Assembly: GCA_963708725.1 (NCBI GenBank)
Contig: CAVPTL010000008.1
Span: 806,001-870,000 of the forward strand
Direction: 5' to 3'
DNA: 64,000 bases
From: CAVPTL01 sp963708725
GTDB lineage: Bacteria > Actinomycetota > Thermoleophilia > Gaiellales > JAICJC01
A model generated the notes under the pieces. The model did no database searches, was not told the DNA's origin, and saw nothing but the letters and a program-made list of their open reading frames with translations. Position numbers and translations under genes: made by a program. Below, piece after piece: positions 33,989-42,991 of the stretch. Position 1 is the stretch's first letter, and the number at the start of each line of letters is the position of its first letter.

Positions 33989-36284
33989 TGGCTCCCTCTT
34001 CGAGGGGGTCGGCCGCGACGGTGGCGGCGCCGACGTAGGGCACCCGCTGGGCCATGCGCACCGTTCCGGGGCGCAGCCGCCGCGAGGCGATTGCGGGGCC
34101 TGAGGCGGTGCGGCCGTCAAAGCTGACGGTGATCCGATCGCCGGTCGCGACCCGCAGCTTCTCGGCATCGTCGTGGTTGATCTCGATCCCGACCCGCTTT
34201 TGGAAGTGCAGCTCGGGGCTGCGATCGGTGGCGGCTCCGCTCATCAGCTCGCGATAGGCGACCAGCGTCGTTCCGCGTTGTGCGGCGGCGCGGCCGAGTC
34301 GGGGCGCCGGTGGCACAGCTTCGGCCGTGGGGCGTTCGGGCAGCTCGGCTCGCTCGCCCAGCGACGACCACGACATTCCGGCGAATGCGGGGCGGCTCGC
34401 CGCGAGTTCGGCGAAGGCCTGCGGCGCGTCGATCGGCACTTCGAGGCCGAGGCGCTCGCCCAGCTCCGCCGTCCACTCGTAGCTGTCGGGTACGCCCTCG
34501 GGCGGGGTGGCCGCGGCCCGCAGCCGCTGCACCCGTCCCTCGAGGTTGGTGACCGTGCCCTCCTGCTCGAGCGTCTCGGAGGCGGGCACGATGGTCGTGG
34601 CCCATCCCGATGAATCGTTCTGGAATGCGGTGATTTGCAGGACAAACTGTGATCGGGTAAGTGCCCCGCGCCAGCGCTCGCCGTTTGCCCAGTCGCCCAC
34701 CGGATCGGCGCCCAGCAGCACGATGGCTTTGATCTGACCCGACTCCGCTGCCTCGAGCGCCTCGGATGGGGTGTGGGTGCCGAGGCCTGCCGCATGGACG
34801 CCCAGCTCGTTTGCGCCCGGGGTGATCAGAACCTTTGCGCCGAGCGTATGCGCGACGTGCGCGAGGACGTCGGCCGCCGCCTGGCTGACCCGGCCGTTCC
34901 AGATCAGCACCGTCGAATCGCCAGAGGCGAGCAGCTCACCGAGCTCGGTGGCGGGATCGGTCGCCGACAGCACGGCGGCGTGAGCGGTACCGGCGGCAGT
35001 CGAGATGTGGTGAGCGCCTCGCAGCGTCTCCAACCGCGTGCCTCCGACACCGACGGTGATCACGCGCGCTCCAGCGGTCACAGCCTTTCGGATACGAAGC
35101 TCGACCACCGGTGCCCGCTGGCTCAGTTCGGTGTCACCGGCGACCACGATCGTTTTTGCGGTATCGATTTCGGCGATGGCCGCCAGGTACGGCGACAGGG
35201 TGTCGAGGCCGGCGTGCCCGTCGGGGCCCGAAACGCTGATTCCACCCGACATACCCTCGGCCAGGATGCGCGTCCACAGGTGGGCTTCCTCGTTGGTCTG
35301 GGTCGCCGAGGAGAGCACCGCGATCGAGCCCGCCCCATACTTGGCTGCGGTGGTGCGGAGCCGCTCCGAGACGTGCTCGAGGGCATCGGCGTGGGCCACG
35401 GCCTCCAGGCCGCGCCCGCCGCGGATCAAGGGTGAGACGATCCGGTCGGACGCGCGCAGGTGACCCAGCGCGTAGCGGCCGCGGTCGCACAGCCAGCCCT
35501 CGTCGACCTCGGGATGGTTGCGCGACAGTATCCGCACCACGTGACCCTCGCGGATCGATGCCGAGATGTTGCAGCCCACAGCGCAGCCGGTGCAGATCGT
35601 CGGAACGTTTTGGATCTCCCACGGGCGGGCCCGGAAGCGGTAGGTGCTCGAGGTCAGCGCGCCCACCGGGCACAGCTCGGTGACGTTGCCCGAGAACTCG
35701 TTGGTATAGGGCCGGCCCTCGAACGTCGTGATCATCGAGTGGGCGCCGCGGTTTTCGGTCACGAGCTGCATGTCCCCCGACACCGACTCCGAGAAGCGGG
35801 TGCAGCGGTAACACAGGATGCAACGTTCGCGATCGAGCTTGATCAGTGGAGAGACCGGCACCGGCTTGTCGTGGGTGCGCTTGGGCAGCGTCATCCGGGT
35901 GACTCCCGGTCCGTAGCGGAAGGTCAGATCCTGGAGCGGGCATTCCCCGCCCTTGTCGCACACCGGGCAGTCGAGCGGGTGGTTGAGGAGCAGGAACTCG
36001 AGCACGGCATCCTGACCCTCCTTGGCGCGACCCGAATGCGAGTTGACGACCATGCCGTCACCGGCGGGAGTGGTGCACGCGGTCTGGAGCTTGGGCATGC
36101 CCTCGATCTCGCACAGGCACATGCGGCACGCCCCGACGCCCGCGCCCAGCCGCGGCTCGTAGCAGAACACGGGGATCTCGATGCCGGCCTCGGACGCGGC
36201 CTCGACCAGCGTGCGGCCCTTGGGCACGGTGATCTCGCGCCCGTTGATGGTCAACGTGACCGTCTGACTCTCAACCGTTGCCAT
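33981..36284 (-). CDS. nuoG: NADH-quinone oxidoreductase subunit G
   Basis: A 767-residue subunit. The N-terminal 220 residues carry the [2Fe-2S] ligands (CYEPRLGAGVGACRMC), the His/Cys-liganded cluster (CDKGGECPLQD) and two more [4Fe-4S] sites (CILCYRCTRF and CPVGALTS). A further cysteine motif, CTGCAVGCN, resembles the N7 site of molybdopterin-type NuoG. The large C-terminal part is the molybdopterin-oxidoreductase-like domain, without known catalysis in complex I. GAGGAGG stands before the ATG at 36284. It overlaps the small 58-residue gene by 14 bases. Confidence 0.95.
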   Translation of the reverse strand: MATVESQTVTLTINGREITVPKGRTLVEAASEAGIEIPVFCYEPRLGAGVGACRMCLCEIEGMPKLQTACTTPAGDGMVVNSHSGRAKEGQDAVLEFLLLNHPLDCPVCDKGGECPLQDLTFRYGPGVTRMTLPKRTHDKPVPVSPLIKLDRERCILCYRCTRFSESVSGDMQLVTENRGAHSMITTFEGRPYTNEFSGNVTELCPVGALTSSTYRFRARPWEIQNVPTICTGCAVGCNISASIREGHVVRILSRNHPEVDEGWLCDRGRYALGHLRASDRIVSPLIRGGRGLEAVAHADALEHVSERLRTTAAKYGAGSIAVLSSATQTNEEAHLWTRILAEGMSGGISVSGPDGHAGLDTLSPYLAAIAEIDTAKTIVVAGDTELSQRAPVVELRIRKAVTAGARVITVGVGGTRLETLRGAHHISTAAGTAHAAVLSATDPATELGELLASGDSTVLIWNGRVSQAAADVLAHVAHTLGAKVLITPGANELGVHAAGLGTHTPSEALEAAESGQIKAIVLLGADPVGDWANGERWRGALTRSQFVLQITAFQNDSSGWATTIVPASETLEQEGTVTNLEGRVQRLRAAATPPEGVPDSYEWTAELGERLGLEVPIDAPQAFAELAASRPAFAGMSWSSLGERAELPERPTAEAVPPAPRLGRAAAQRGTTLVAYRELMSGAATDRSPELHFQKRVGIEINHDDAEKLRVATGDRITVSFDGRTASGPAIASRRLRPGTVRMAQRVPYVGAATVAADPLEEGANA

Positions 36285-36447
36285 CGTCCTCCTCGTCATC
36301 CGGCGCATCCCCGTACAGCTGGGCTGCGAGCTCGATCTCCTCGGGCGCCTCGGCGATCGCCAGAAGCGCCGGCACGACCTGATCGGGGTCGTCGCCCAGC
36401 TCGATCCGGCGCTTGGCGGCCGCAGCCGCCTCGTGAAACGTGGTCAT
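36271..36447 (-). CDS. 58-residue acidic protein encoded between nuoF and nuoG
   Basis: Starts MTTFHEAAAAAKRRIELGDDPD and ends in the acidic run DDEEDDGNG. Predicted to be largely helical. Its ATG overlaps the nuoF stop (ATGA) and its end overlaps the nuoG start by 14 bases, so it is coupled to both and is very likely translated. I recognise no family; it is not one of the 14 usual subunits. It could be an accessory or assembly factor of the NADH-binding module (inference from position only). Confidence 0.65.
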   Translation of the reverse strand: MTTFHEAAAAAKRRIELGDDPDQVVPALLAIAEAPEEIELAAQLYGDAPDDEEDDGNG

Positions 36448-37760
36448 GTGGGGATTCCCGCCACCTTGGGCGGGTGGTAGAGCGAGGTGATCGGGCTCGA
36501 CTCGGTGAACGGGCAGCCGCCCTCGTCGATGTGGCGCTGGAACTCCTCGCGGAAATGGGTGACGTAGCTGACCACCGGCATCGCCAGCGAGTCGCCGAGC
36601 GGGCACAGGCATTTGCCCAGGATCCGGTCGCACACGTTGAGCAGCAGATCCAGCTCGCCCTGTTTGGCCTGGCCCATCTCGAGCTTCTCGATGATCTCGA
36701 CCGCCCAGCGGGTGCCTTCGCGGCAGGGCGTGCACTTGCCACAGCTCTCGTGCTTGTAGAACTCGGCGACCCTCAGGGCGAGCTGCACCATGCAGGTGCG
36801 ATCGTCCATCACCATCACGGCGCCTGAACCGGCCATCGAGCCGGCGGCGGCGATCGCCTCGAAGTCGAGTTTGGTGTCGAGCTGGTCGGGCATCAGCAGC
36901 GGGGATGACGACCCGCCGGGGATGATGCCCTTGATCGTGCGGCCCTCGGTCGCGCCGCCGCCGCAGCCCTCCACGAGGTCGCGCAGCGAGGCGGTCAGTG
37001 GCAGCTCGTAGTTGCCCGGACGGCGAACGTTGCCCGAGAGCGAGAACACCCGCGTCCCGGTCGAGCGCTCGGTGCCGATCTCCTTGTAGGCGTCGGCTCC
37101 CATGGCCAGGATGTAGGGCACCGTGGAAAGCGTCTCCACGTTGTTGATCAGCGTCGGTGCGGCATACAGGCCGGCGACCGCGGGGAACGGCGGCTTGGAG
37201 CGCGGCTGGCCGCGCTCGCCCTCCAGCGAGCTGAGCAGCGCCGTCTCCTCACCGCAGATGTAGGCGCCCGCACCGCGGTGCAGAACCACGGTGGCGTCGT
37301 ATCCGGAGCCGAGCACGTTATTGCCGACGAAGCCCCGCTCCCGCGCCTGCTCGAGCGCGGACTTCAAGACCTCGAACTCGGTGCGGTACTCACCGCGGAT
37401 GTAGATGAACGCCGAGGTGGCGCCGATCGCGTAGCTCATGGTCAAGACGCCTTCGATCAGCGCGTGCGGGTTTCGCAGCATGATCTCGCGGTCCTTGAAC
37501 GTGCCCGGCTCCGACTCGTCGGCGTTCACACACAGGTAGGCGGGCTTCTTGTCCTTCGGCAGAAACGAGGCCTTGCGACCGGTGGGGAAGCCGGCACCGC
37601 CGCGGCCGCGAATGCCCGAGCCGTCGACCACCGAGACGACCTCACCCGGATCCATGGCGAACGCCTTGCGCAGCTGGGCATACCCACCCGCGGCCTCGTA
37701 ATCCTCGATGTCGCGCCGATCGCCCTCGAAGTTGAGCGTGATCTTGGTCGTGGTGCTCAT
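36444..37760 (-). CDS. nuoF: NADH-quinone oxidoreductase subunit F
   Basis: A 438-residue subunit that binds NADH and FMN and holds cluster N3. Visible are the glycine-rich GRGGAGFPTGRKASF, the second nucleotide motif GAGAYICGEETAL, and the cluster ligands in CGKCTPCREGT with a final Cys in CLCPLGD. The ATG at 37760 overlaps the nuoE stop (ATGA). Confidence 0.97.
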   Translation of the reverse strand: MSTTTKITLNFEGDRRDIEDYEAAGGYAQLRKAFAMDPGEVVSVVDGSGIRGRGGAGFPTGRKASFLPKDKKPAYLCVNADESEPGTFKDREIMLRNPHALIEGVLTMSYAIGATSAFIYIRGEYRTEFEVLKSALEQARERGFVGNNVLGSGYDATVVLHRGAGAYICGEETALLSSLEGERGQPRSKPPFPAVAGLYAAPTLINNVETLSTVPYILAMGADAYKEIGTERSTGTRVFSLSGNVRRPGNYELPLTASLRDLVEGCGGGATEGRTIKGIIPGGSSSPLLMPDQLDTKLDFEAIAAAGSMAGSGAVMVMDDRTCMVQLALRVAEFYKHESCGKCTPCREGTRWAVEIIEKLEMGQAKQGELDLLLNVCDRILGKCLCPLGDSLAMPVVSYVTHFREEFQRHIDEGGCPFTESSPITSLYHPPKVAGIPT

Positions 37761-38323
37761 GCGGTCTCTCCTCGCAGCTCGGCGACCAGCTCGGCGACCT
37801 TGTCGGGGCCGAACGGCTCGTGGTAGCGCTCGTCGACGCTCACCACCGGGCCCCAACCGCAGCCTCCGTAGCACTCCACGGCTCGCAGAGTGACGAGGCC
37901 GTCGGGAGTGGTCTCACCGGCGTGGATGCCCAGAGCCTGTTCGAACGCGCGCAGGGTGTCGCCCGCTCCGACCAGCGCGCACGCCACGTTGGTGCACACG
38001 CACACCTCGTGGGTGCCCTGCGGATGCAGCCGGAACATGTCGTAGAAGGAGGCGATCGACTTGCACAGCGCCGGCGTGAACCCGGTCGCGTCGGCCACCT
38101 GCTCGTAGGCCTCGGTCGTGAGCCAGCCGTACTCCTCCTGCGCCAGCCGCAGCGCGGGGATGATCGCCGAGCGGGGCTCCGGGTAGAGCGCCACGACGTC
38201 GAGGATGCGGTCGCGCAGCGGCCGCGAGCGATCCGGCTCGGGCAGCGGTGGGGGCATCGGGGGCCGGGTCTCGAGGGCGCCGGCCATCGTCTCGGCCGCC
38301 GACGGATCGGGGCGCATGCTCAT
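37757..38323 (-). CDS. nuoE: NADH-quinone oxidoreductase subunit E
   Basis: 188 residues with a thioredoxin-like [2Fe-2S] domain. Ligands are visible in CVCTNVAC and CYGGCG, the usual four-cysteine pattern. The N-terminal 40 residues are proline-rich and variable. The ATG at 38323 overlaps the nuoD stop (ATGA); a GTG nine bases upstream is less likely. Confidence 0.95.
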   Translation of the reverse strand: MSMRPDPSAAETMAGALETRPPMPPPLPEPDRSRPLRDRILDVVALYPEPRSAIIPALRLAQEEYGWLTTEAYEQVADATGFTPALCKSIASFYDMFRLHPQGTHEVCVCTNVACALVGAGDTLRAFEQALGIHAGETTPDGLVTLRAVECYGGCGWGPVVSVDERYHEPFGPDKVAELVAELRGETA

Positions 38324-39588
38324 CGGTCGCACTCTCCCATGACCCCGTCAAGCGATCCGACGACGGCGATCATGTCGGCGATGTAGCGGTTGACCGAACA
38401 CATCGCGGTCGACTGAAGACTGACGAAGCTCGGCGCGCGGAAATGGATCCGCCACGGCTTGGGGCTGCCGTCCGAAACCAGAAAGCACCCAAACTCGCCG
38501 CGCGGCGACTCGACCGCCGAGTACACCTGGCCCGGCGCGACCCGGAAGCCCTCGGTCACGAGCTTGAAGTGATGGATCAGCGACTCCATCGAGGTGTGCA
38601 GCTCGTGGCGCGGCGGCAGCACGTATTTGCGGTCGTCGGCCATGACCGGCCCCGACGGCATGTTCTCGAGGCACTGGTCGATGATCTTGACCGACTCGTA
38701 CATCTCGCGCGTGCGGCACAGGAACCGGTCGTAGCTGTCGCCGTGCTCGGTTGTGATGACGTCGAAGTCGACCTTGTCGTAGGCCAGATACGGCTCGTTC
38801 TTTCGCAGGTCGTAGTTGATGCCGGAGGCGCGCAGGTTCGGACCCGAGAGCCCCATCGCGATCGCGGTATCGGCGTTGATCGTGCCGATGCCCTTCAGCC
38901 GGCCCTTCCAGATCGGGTTCTCGGCCAGCAGGTCGAGATAGGAGTCGATCTTGGACGGCATGTCCTTGACGAACGCCTTGCACTGGTCGTAGAAGCCCTT
39001 GGGGAGATCCTCCGCCACGCCGCCGAACTGGGGATAACGGTCGTGCATGCGCACGCCGGTGACCATCTCGAACAGGTCGAGCACGGTGTCGCGCTCGCGC
39101 GTGCAGTAGAAGAAGATCGACATCGCACCCATCTCGATCCCGGAGGTACCGAGGTAGATCAGGTGAGAATGGATGCGGTTCAGCTCCGCGAACAGCGTGC
39201 GGATCCATTGCGCGCGCTCGGGCACTTCGATCTCGATCAGTGCCTCGACCGCCTGGACGTAGGCCAGCTCGTTGGCGAAGAACCCGAGGTAGTCCATCCG
39301 CGGCGCATAGGGGATGCCCTTCCAGTAGGTCTTCTGCTCGAAGTTCTTCTCAAAGCCGGTGTGGACGTAGCCGATGTCGGCGTCGAGGCCGACCACGACC
39401 TCGCCGTCGAGGGTCACGATCAGACGCAGCACACCGTGCGTCGACGGGTGGTTCGGCCCGAAGTTGACGGTGATCAGATCCTCGCCCGGCGGCGGATCGA
39501 TCTTGGATGGCGCACCCGGGGGGATCACCGCCGGGGTGCCCAGTGGCACCACCGGAGCCGCGGGGCGATCGTGTTCGGTGGTGCTCAT
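38320..39588 (-). CDS. nuoD: NADH-quinone oxidoreductase subunit D
   Basis: A 422-residue 49-kDa-type subunit forming the quinone site with NuoB. Family motifs are NFGPNHPSTHGVLRL, with the quinone-binding His, then GYVHTGFEKNFE, RIHSHLIYLG and the C-terminal MAVVGSLDGVMGECDR-type end (here MIAVVGSLDGVMGECDR). The ATG overlaps the nuoC stop by four bases. Confidence 0.97.
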   Translation of the reverse strand: MSTTEHDRPAAPVVPLGTPAVIPPGAPSKIDPPPGEDLITVNFGPNHPSTHGVLRLIVTLDGEVVVGLDADIGYVHTGFEKNFEQKTYWKGIPYAPRMDYLGFFANELAYVQAVEALIEIEVPERAQWIRTLFAELNRIHSHLIYLGTSGIEMGAMSIFFYCTRERDTVLDLFEMVTGVRMHDRYPQFGGVAEDLPKGFYDQCKAFVKDMPSKIDSYLDLLAENPIWKGRLKGIGTINADTAIAMGLSGPNLRASGINYDLRKNEPYLAYDKVDFDVITTEHGDSYDRFLCRTREMYESVKIIDQCLENMPSGPVMADDRKYVLPPRHELHTSMESLIHHFKLVTEGFRVAPGQVYSAVESPRGEFGCFLVSDGSPKPWRIHFRAPSFVSLQSTAMCSVNRYIADMIAVVGSLDGVMGECDR

Positions 39589-40160
39589 ACGGCGTCGGTG
39601 AACTGCACCGGTTCACCACCGATCGGGTAATCCTTGCGCAGTGGGTGTCCGGCCCAGTCTGAGGGCATGATCAGCCGCTTCAGGTTGGGGTGGCCCGAGA
39701 ACTCGACGCCCATCATGTCGAACTGCTCGCGCTCGTGCCAGTCCGCGGTTGGCCATATCTCGACCACGCTGGGCACGGCCTCGCCGTCGTCGAGTGCGAC
39801 CATCAGCCGCGCCCGCTCGGGCGGGCCGCCATCACCGCCAATGTGGGCGAGGTGGTAGAAGACCGCGAACCGCTTTGCGGGCGGGGCCGTCGTCTCGGGG
39901 GTGCCCCAGCTGCCGGTTGCGTTGATATCGCGGCCGCGCTCGGTGCCGAAGTAGCCGGCCACCTGCTCGCCGTAGCCGAGGTAGTCCACCGCCGACACCG
40001 CCGAGAGAAAGTTCTTGCCGTGCTCGTCGCGCAGCAGCCGGCAGACCGCCAGCAGGTGCTCCTTGGCCACCGTGAGCGCGGGCATGTCGGAGTGCTCCTC
40101 GGGCTCGACCGAGCCGGGGATCGCGGTGTTGATCGCCTGGGCGAGTTCGTCGGAGGTCAT
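39585..40160 (-). CDS. nuoC: NADH-quinone oxidoreductase subunit C
   Basis: A 191-residue 30-kDa-type subunit. The signature WHEREQFDMMGVEFSGHPNLKR and the following DWAGHPLRKDYP are intact. The ATG at 40160 overlaps the nuoB stop (ATGA). An insertion around residues 75-95 (GTERGRDINATGSW) lengthens a surface loop. Confidence 0.95.
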   Translation of the reverse strand: MTSDELAQAINTAIPGSVEPEEHSDMPALTVAKEHLLAVCRLLRDEHGKNFLSAVSAVDYLGYGEQVAGYFGTERGRDINATGSWGTPETTAPPAKRFAVFYHLAHIGGDGGPPERARLMVALDDGEAVPSVVEIWPTADWHEREQFDMMGVEFSGHPNLKRLIMPSDWAGHPLRKDYPIGGEPVQFTDAV

Positions 40161-40684
40161 GCCTTCGACTTCTCCAGGTCGTAGGCCGGCGAGACGCCCG
40201 CGCGAATCTTCTTCTGGATCAGATTGAGGCCGTCGATGACCGCCTCGGGGCGTGGTGGGCAGCCGGGCACGTGCACATCGACGGGCACGATCTTGTCCAC
40301 TCCCTGGAGCACCGCGTAGTTCGCGAACATGCCGCCGGAGCTGGAGCAGGCTCCCATCGCCATGACCCACTTGGGCAGGAGCATCTGGTCGTAGACCTGA
40401 CGCAGCGCCGGTGCCATCTTGTGCGAGACACGGCCCGAAACGATCATCAGGTCGGCCTGCCGTGGCGAGGAGCGAAACACCTCAGAACCGAATCGCGCGA
40501 TGTCGTATCGCGGCGAGGGCAGCACCATCATCTCGATCGCGCAGCAGGCGAGGCCGAAGCCGGCCGGCCAGATCGAGTTGGACTGGCCCCATGCCAGCGC
40601 CTTTTCGAGCGTCGTCAGCATCACGTACTGCTCGAGATCGTTCGCGCGTACCGCCTTGGAGATATGGACCGGCGTTACCGCCAT
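40157..40684 (-). CDS. nuoB: NADH-quinone oxidoreductase subunit B
   Basis: A 175-residue subunit binding cluster N2, the last electron donor to quinone. Ligands are in FGLACCAIEMM (two adjacent cysteines), GACSSSGG and VPGCPPRPE. The ATG at 40684 overlaps nuoA by ten bases; the open frame further upstream lies in nuoA and carries no family residues. Confidence 0.97.
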   Translation of the reverse strand: MAVTPVHISKAVRANDLEQYVMLTTLEKALAWGQSNSIWPAGFGLACCAIEMMVLPSPRYDIARFGSEVFRSSPRQADLMIVSGRVSHKMAPALRQVYDQMLLPKWVMAMGACSSSGGMFANYAVLQGVDKIVPVDVHVPGCPPRPEAVIDGLNLIQKKIRAGVSPAYDLEKSKA

Positions 40685-41037
40685 TCCAGCGCACCCCGTT
40701 TCCAAACGTAGATGTAAGCCACCACCAGCAGCACCACGAACACCACCATCTCGGCGAGGCCGAACCACCTCAGCGAGTGCATCTTGAGCGCCAGTGGGTA
40801 CAGGAACACCACTTCGATATCGAACACGATGAAGAGCATCGCGGTCAGGTAGTAGCTGACCGTGAATCGCCCGGGCTTGAAGGTGGTCGCCGACACGCCG
40901 GACTCGAACGGCACCGATTTGTCGCCGGCACGCCGACGGCTGCGGGTCGAGATCGTGAACGTCCCCATCAACAGCGAGGCCGGGATCACGAAAGCGATCA
41001 CCGCAAAGACCAAGAGGGCTGCCCATTGACCGAGCAC
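40675..41037 (-). CDS. nuoA: NADH-quinone oxidoreductase subunit A
   Basis: A 120-residue membrane subunit with three helices. The family pattern PFESGVSATTF and FIVFDIEVVFLYPLAL are present, including the acidic residues near the quinone cavity. First gene of the operon. The GTG start lies eight bases behind a TATAGT box. Confidence 0.96.
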   Translation of the reverse strand: MLGQWAALLVFAVIAFVIPASLLMGTFTISTRSRRRAGDKSVPFESGVSATTFKPGRFTVSYYLTAMLFIVFDIEVVFLYPLALKMHSLRWFGLAEMVVFVVLLVVAYIYVWKRGALEWR

Positions 41038-41045
41038 GAAACCCG

Positions 41046-41051
41046 ACTATA
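41046..41051 (-). promoter_or_regulatory. -10 box of the nuo operon
   Basis: TATAGT on the minus strand is separated from the nuoA GTG by eight bases. No ribosome-binding site fits in the gap, so the 14-kb operon may begin with a leaderless or nearly leaderless message. No clear -35 box was seen. Confidence 0.5.
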
Positions 41052-41183
41052 GCACCGGCACAAGCGGGTGCCGGTTGGGGTCGGGATGGCCGCTTTCTTC
41101 CGCTGTTTAGCGGGCGGTAACCGGTGTCACAATGTCTCGACAAACTCTCATGATCCAGGCCCTCGGGTACGATAAGAGGAGCA

Positions 41184-41591
41184 ATGGTTACCATCACCGA
41201 GCGTGCTGCCCAGAAGGCCCTGGCGCTTCTCGCCGCCGAGAACGACCCGCAGCTCACGGGTTTGCGGGTCGCGGTCGAAGGCGGCGGCTGCTCCGGCTTT
41301 CAGTACGCGCTGGGCTTCGACGGCGCGGCCGAGGCGGAGGATCGGGTCGAGGTCATCAACGGCCTTTGCCTGATCATCGATCCGCACAGCTTGCCGTACC
41401 TCGAGGGCGCGGCGATCGACTACGAGGACGGCCTGATGGAAGCCGGATTCCGGATCACGAATCCGAACGTCGTGGCCGCGTGCGGCTGCGGCAGCTCATT
41501 CCAGGCACGGGATGAGCAGGATGCCGAGCCGGTTGCCGCGGCCCATGGTCACGACCATGACCATGGCGACGGCTGCGGCTGCGCCGCCTGA
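41184..41591 (+). CDS. HesB/ErpA-type Fe-S assembly protein with His-rich tail
   Basis: 135 residues. The A-type carrier cysteines are Cys36 (GGGCSGFQY) and Cys100 and Cys102 (CGCGSSF), all present. It passes Fe-S clusters to target enzymes. The last 25 residues are unusual: a stretch HGHDHDHGDGCGC, which could bind metal (inference). TACGAT and GAGGA precede the ATG. Divergent from nuoA, a natural client with its many clusters. The choice between ErpA and IscA cannot be made. Confidence 0.88.
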   Translation: MVTITERAAQKALALLAAENDPQLTGLRVAVEGGGCSGFQYALGFDGAAEAEDRVEVINGLCLIIDPHSLPYLEGAAIDYEDGLMEAGFRITNPNVVAACGCGSSFQARDEQDAEPVAAAHGHDHDHGDGCGCAA

Positions 41592-41602
41592 ACGGCCGGC
41601 CG

Positions 41603-42436
41603 ATGGCCTCGCATATCACCCGTCGTAGCCTGCTGACCGGTGCCGCGGGTGTGGTTGTGATCGGTCTTGGCGCCGCCGCGGTCGAGGGCCCGCGCACCCT
41701 GGCCAAGCACATGCGCGACGACGTTTTGGGAAAGCCCGAGGCGGTGATTCCCACCGCCCCCGAGGGCCAGATTCACCTCGACACGGTGTACTCCCATGCC
41801 CGCGGCCAGGATGTCTCGCTGTTTACCGCCGTCCCGGCGGGGTACGGCTCGGGAGCCGGGCTGCCGGTGTGCCTGATCTTGCACGGAGCCAGCGCCCGCC
41901 CGCCGGACTATCAGCGGTTCGGCTTCGGACGGTTCCTGACCGCGGCTGTCCGAAACGGCGCTCCGCCTTTCGTGCTGGCGGGTGCCGACGGCGGCCTGCT
42001 GTTTTGGGAGCCGGGCCACGAGGCTGGGGACAATCCCCAGGCGATGGTGATCGATGAGATGCCCGGCTGGCTCGACCGGCGCGGGTTCGACACTTCCCGG
42101 ATGGCGGCCTGGGGCTGGTCGATGGGTGGGTACGGAGTGCTTCGGCTGGCGGAGGTGAAGCCGAACTGGCTGAAAGCGGTGGCCGCGTTCAGCCCTGCCG
42201 TCGAGCCGGATGACCGGGCGTTCGGCGGGGTGGCTGCGCTTGCCGGCCAGCCGACCGGTGTGTGGTGCGGGACGTCGGATCCGCTCTACCAAAACGTGCG
42301 TCAGTTCGTGGCGGCGATGCCGCAGAAACCCGACCCGTTGTTCTACGGCGAGGGGGCACACACCCGCGCGTTTTGGGACAGCGTCACACCCCAGGCGTTC
42401 GCGTTCGTCGGTGAGAAGCTCACTCCCGCTGGATAG
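41603..42436 (+). CDS. Tat-exported putative esterase (alpha/beta hydrolase)
   Basis: 277 residues. A twin-arginine signal (ITRRSLLTGAAGVVVIGLGAA) starts the protein, so it should be exported folded. The hydrolase body has an oxyanion stretch LILHGASA, the nucleophile elbow GWSMGGYG and likely acid and base residues in CGTSDPLY and EGAHTRAFW. It resembles the esterase D-like group, close to the mycobacterial Ag85 relatives in fold only. The substrate is unknown. Its TAG stop forms the first half of the -10 box of queF. Confidence 0.75.
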   Translation: MASHITRRSLLTGAAGVVVIGLGAAAVEGPRTLAKHMRDDVLGKPEAVIPTAPEGQIHLDTVYSHARGQDVSLFTAVPAGYGSGAGLPVCLILHGASARPPDYQRFGFGRFLTAAVRNGAPPFVLAGADGGLLFWEPGHEAGDNPQAMVIDEMPGWLDRRGFDTSRMAAWGWSMGGYGVLRLAEVKPNWLKAVAAFSPAVEPDDRAFGGVAALAGQPTGVWCGTSDPLYQNVRQFVAAMPQKPDPLFYGEGAHTRAFWDSVTPQAFAFVGEKLTPAG

Positions 42437-42439
42437 GCT
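42434..42439 (+). promoter_or_regulatory. -10 box of queF
   Basis: TAGGCT begins with the stop codon of the esterase gene and ends six bases before the ATG of queF. This again fits a leaderless start. Confidence 0.45.
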
Positions 42440-42445
42440 TCGGGC

Positions 42446-42811
42446 ATGGACCTCACCAAGCTGGGTAATCCCGAGTCCTCGGCCGATCGCCGGCTGGAGG
42501 CCTTCCCGATCGCCGATTCCACCCAGGTGATCACCCTCGAGTGCGCCGAGTTCACCTGCCGCTGTCCGGTCACCGGGCAGCCCGACTGGGCGCGGATCAC
42601 CATCGAGTATCGGCCGGGGGAATGGGCGGTCGAGACCAAGAGCGTCAAGCTGTATCTCGAGACCTTCCGCGAGCAGGGGATCTTCCACGAGCACCTGGCG
42701 ACCGTGATTCGAGACGACTTCGTGGCGGCGCTCTCACCGGTCGCACTCTCGGTCACCGTGAACTTCAACGCCCGCGGCGGCATCGCCCTCCGCGCCACCA
42801 GCTCGCTATGA
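42446..42811 (+). CDS. queF: NADPH-dependent 7-cyano-7-deazaguanine reductase
   Basis: A 121-residue type I QueF of the T-fold family, which reduces preQ0 to preQ1 in queuosine synthesis. The nucleophile Cys40 stands in CPVTGQPDW, and the QueF motif is ETKSVKLYLETFR. Its TGA stop is made by the first three bases of palindrome copy 3. It converges on queD-queE-queC, which make preQ0, so the full path from the queD product to preQ1 is encoded here. Confidence 0.93.
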   Translation: MDLTKLGNPESSADRRLEAFPIADSTQVITLECAEFTCRCPVTGQPDWARITIEYRPGEWAVETKSVKLYLETFREQGIFHEHLATVIRDDFVAALSPVALSVTVNFNARGGIALRATSSL

Positions 42812-42839
42812 ATAAATGGTGCCAGGCACCATTTATTCA
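42809..42839. repeat. GGTGCC-N-GGCACC palindrome, copy 3
   Basis: A perfect 31-bp palindrome with the same arms and a central A. Its first three bases are the stop codon of queF. It forms the left edge of a 152-bp spacer whose right edge is copy 4. Confidence 0.95.
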
Positions 42840-42991
42840 CCAGGCTGGCCCTCGCCGCCTCTGGCGGCGTCCCACGTGGTGATGCGGTGCTCAACGTGCC
42901 TTTGGCACGCCTCCGCTCCGCTCACCACTCGATCCTTGCCAGAGCCGCCGAGGTCTGCGCCTGGGGTGCCTGGCGCACCCGGGGGTTGGCG
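42840..42991. other. Hairpin-rich spacer between two palindromes
   Basis: This 152-bp stretch lies between palindrome copies 3 and 4. It has no convincing gene on either strand. Three more hairpins are visible: 42853-42869 (7-bp stem CGCCGCC, loop TCT), 42895-42909 (6-bp stem CGTGCC, loop TTT) and 42964-42980 (6-bp stem GGGTGC, loop CTGGC). The last resembles the palindrome core with one base inserted. It may be a composite repeat, a decayed insertion, or a small structured RNA. Confidence 0.5.
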
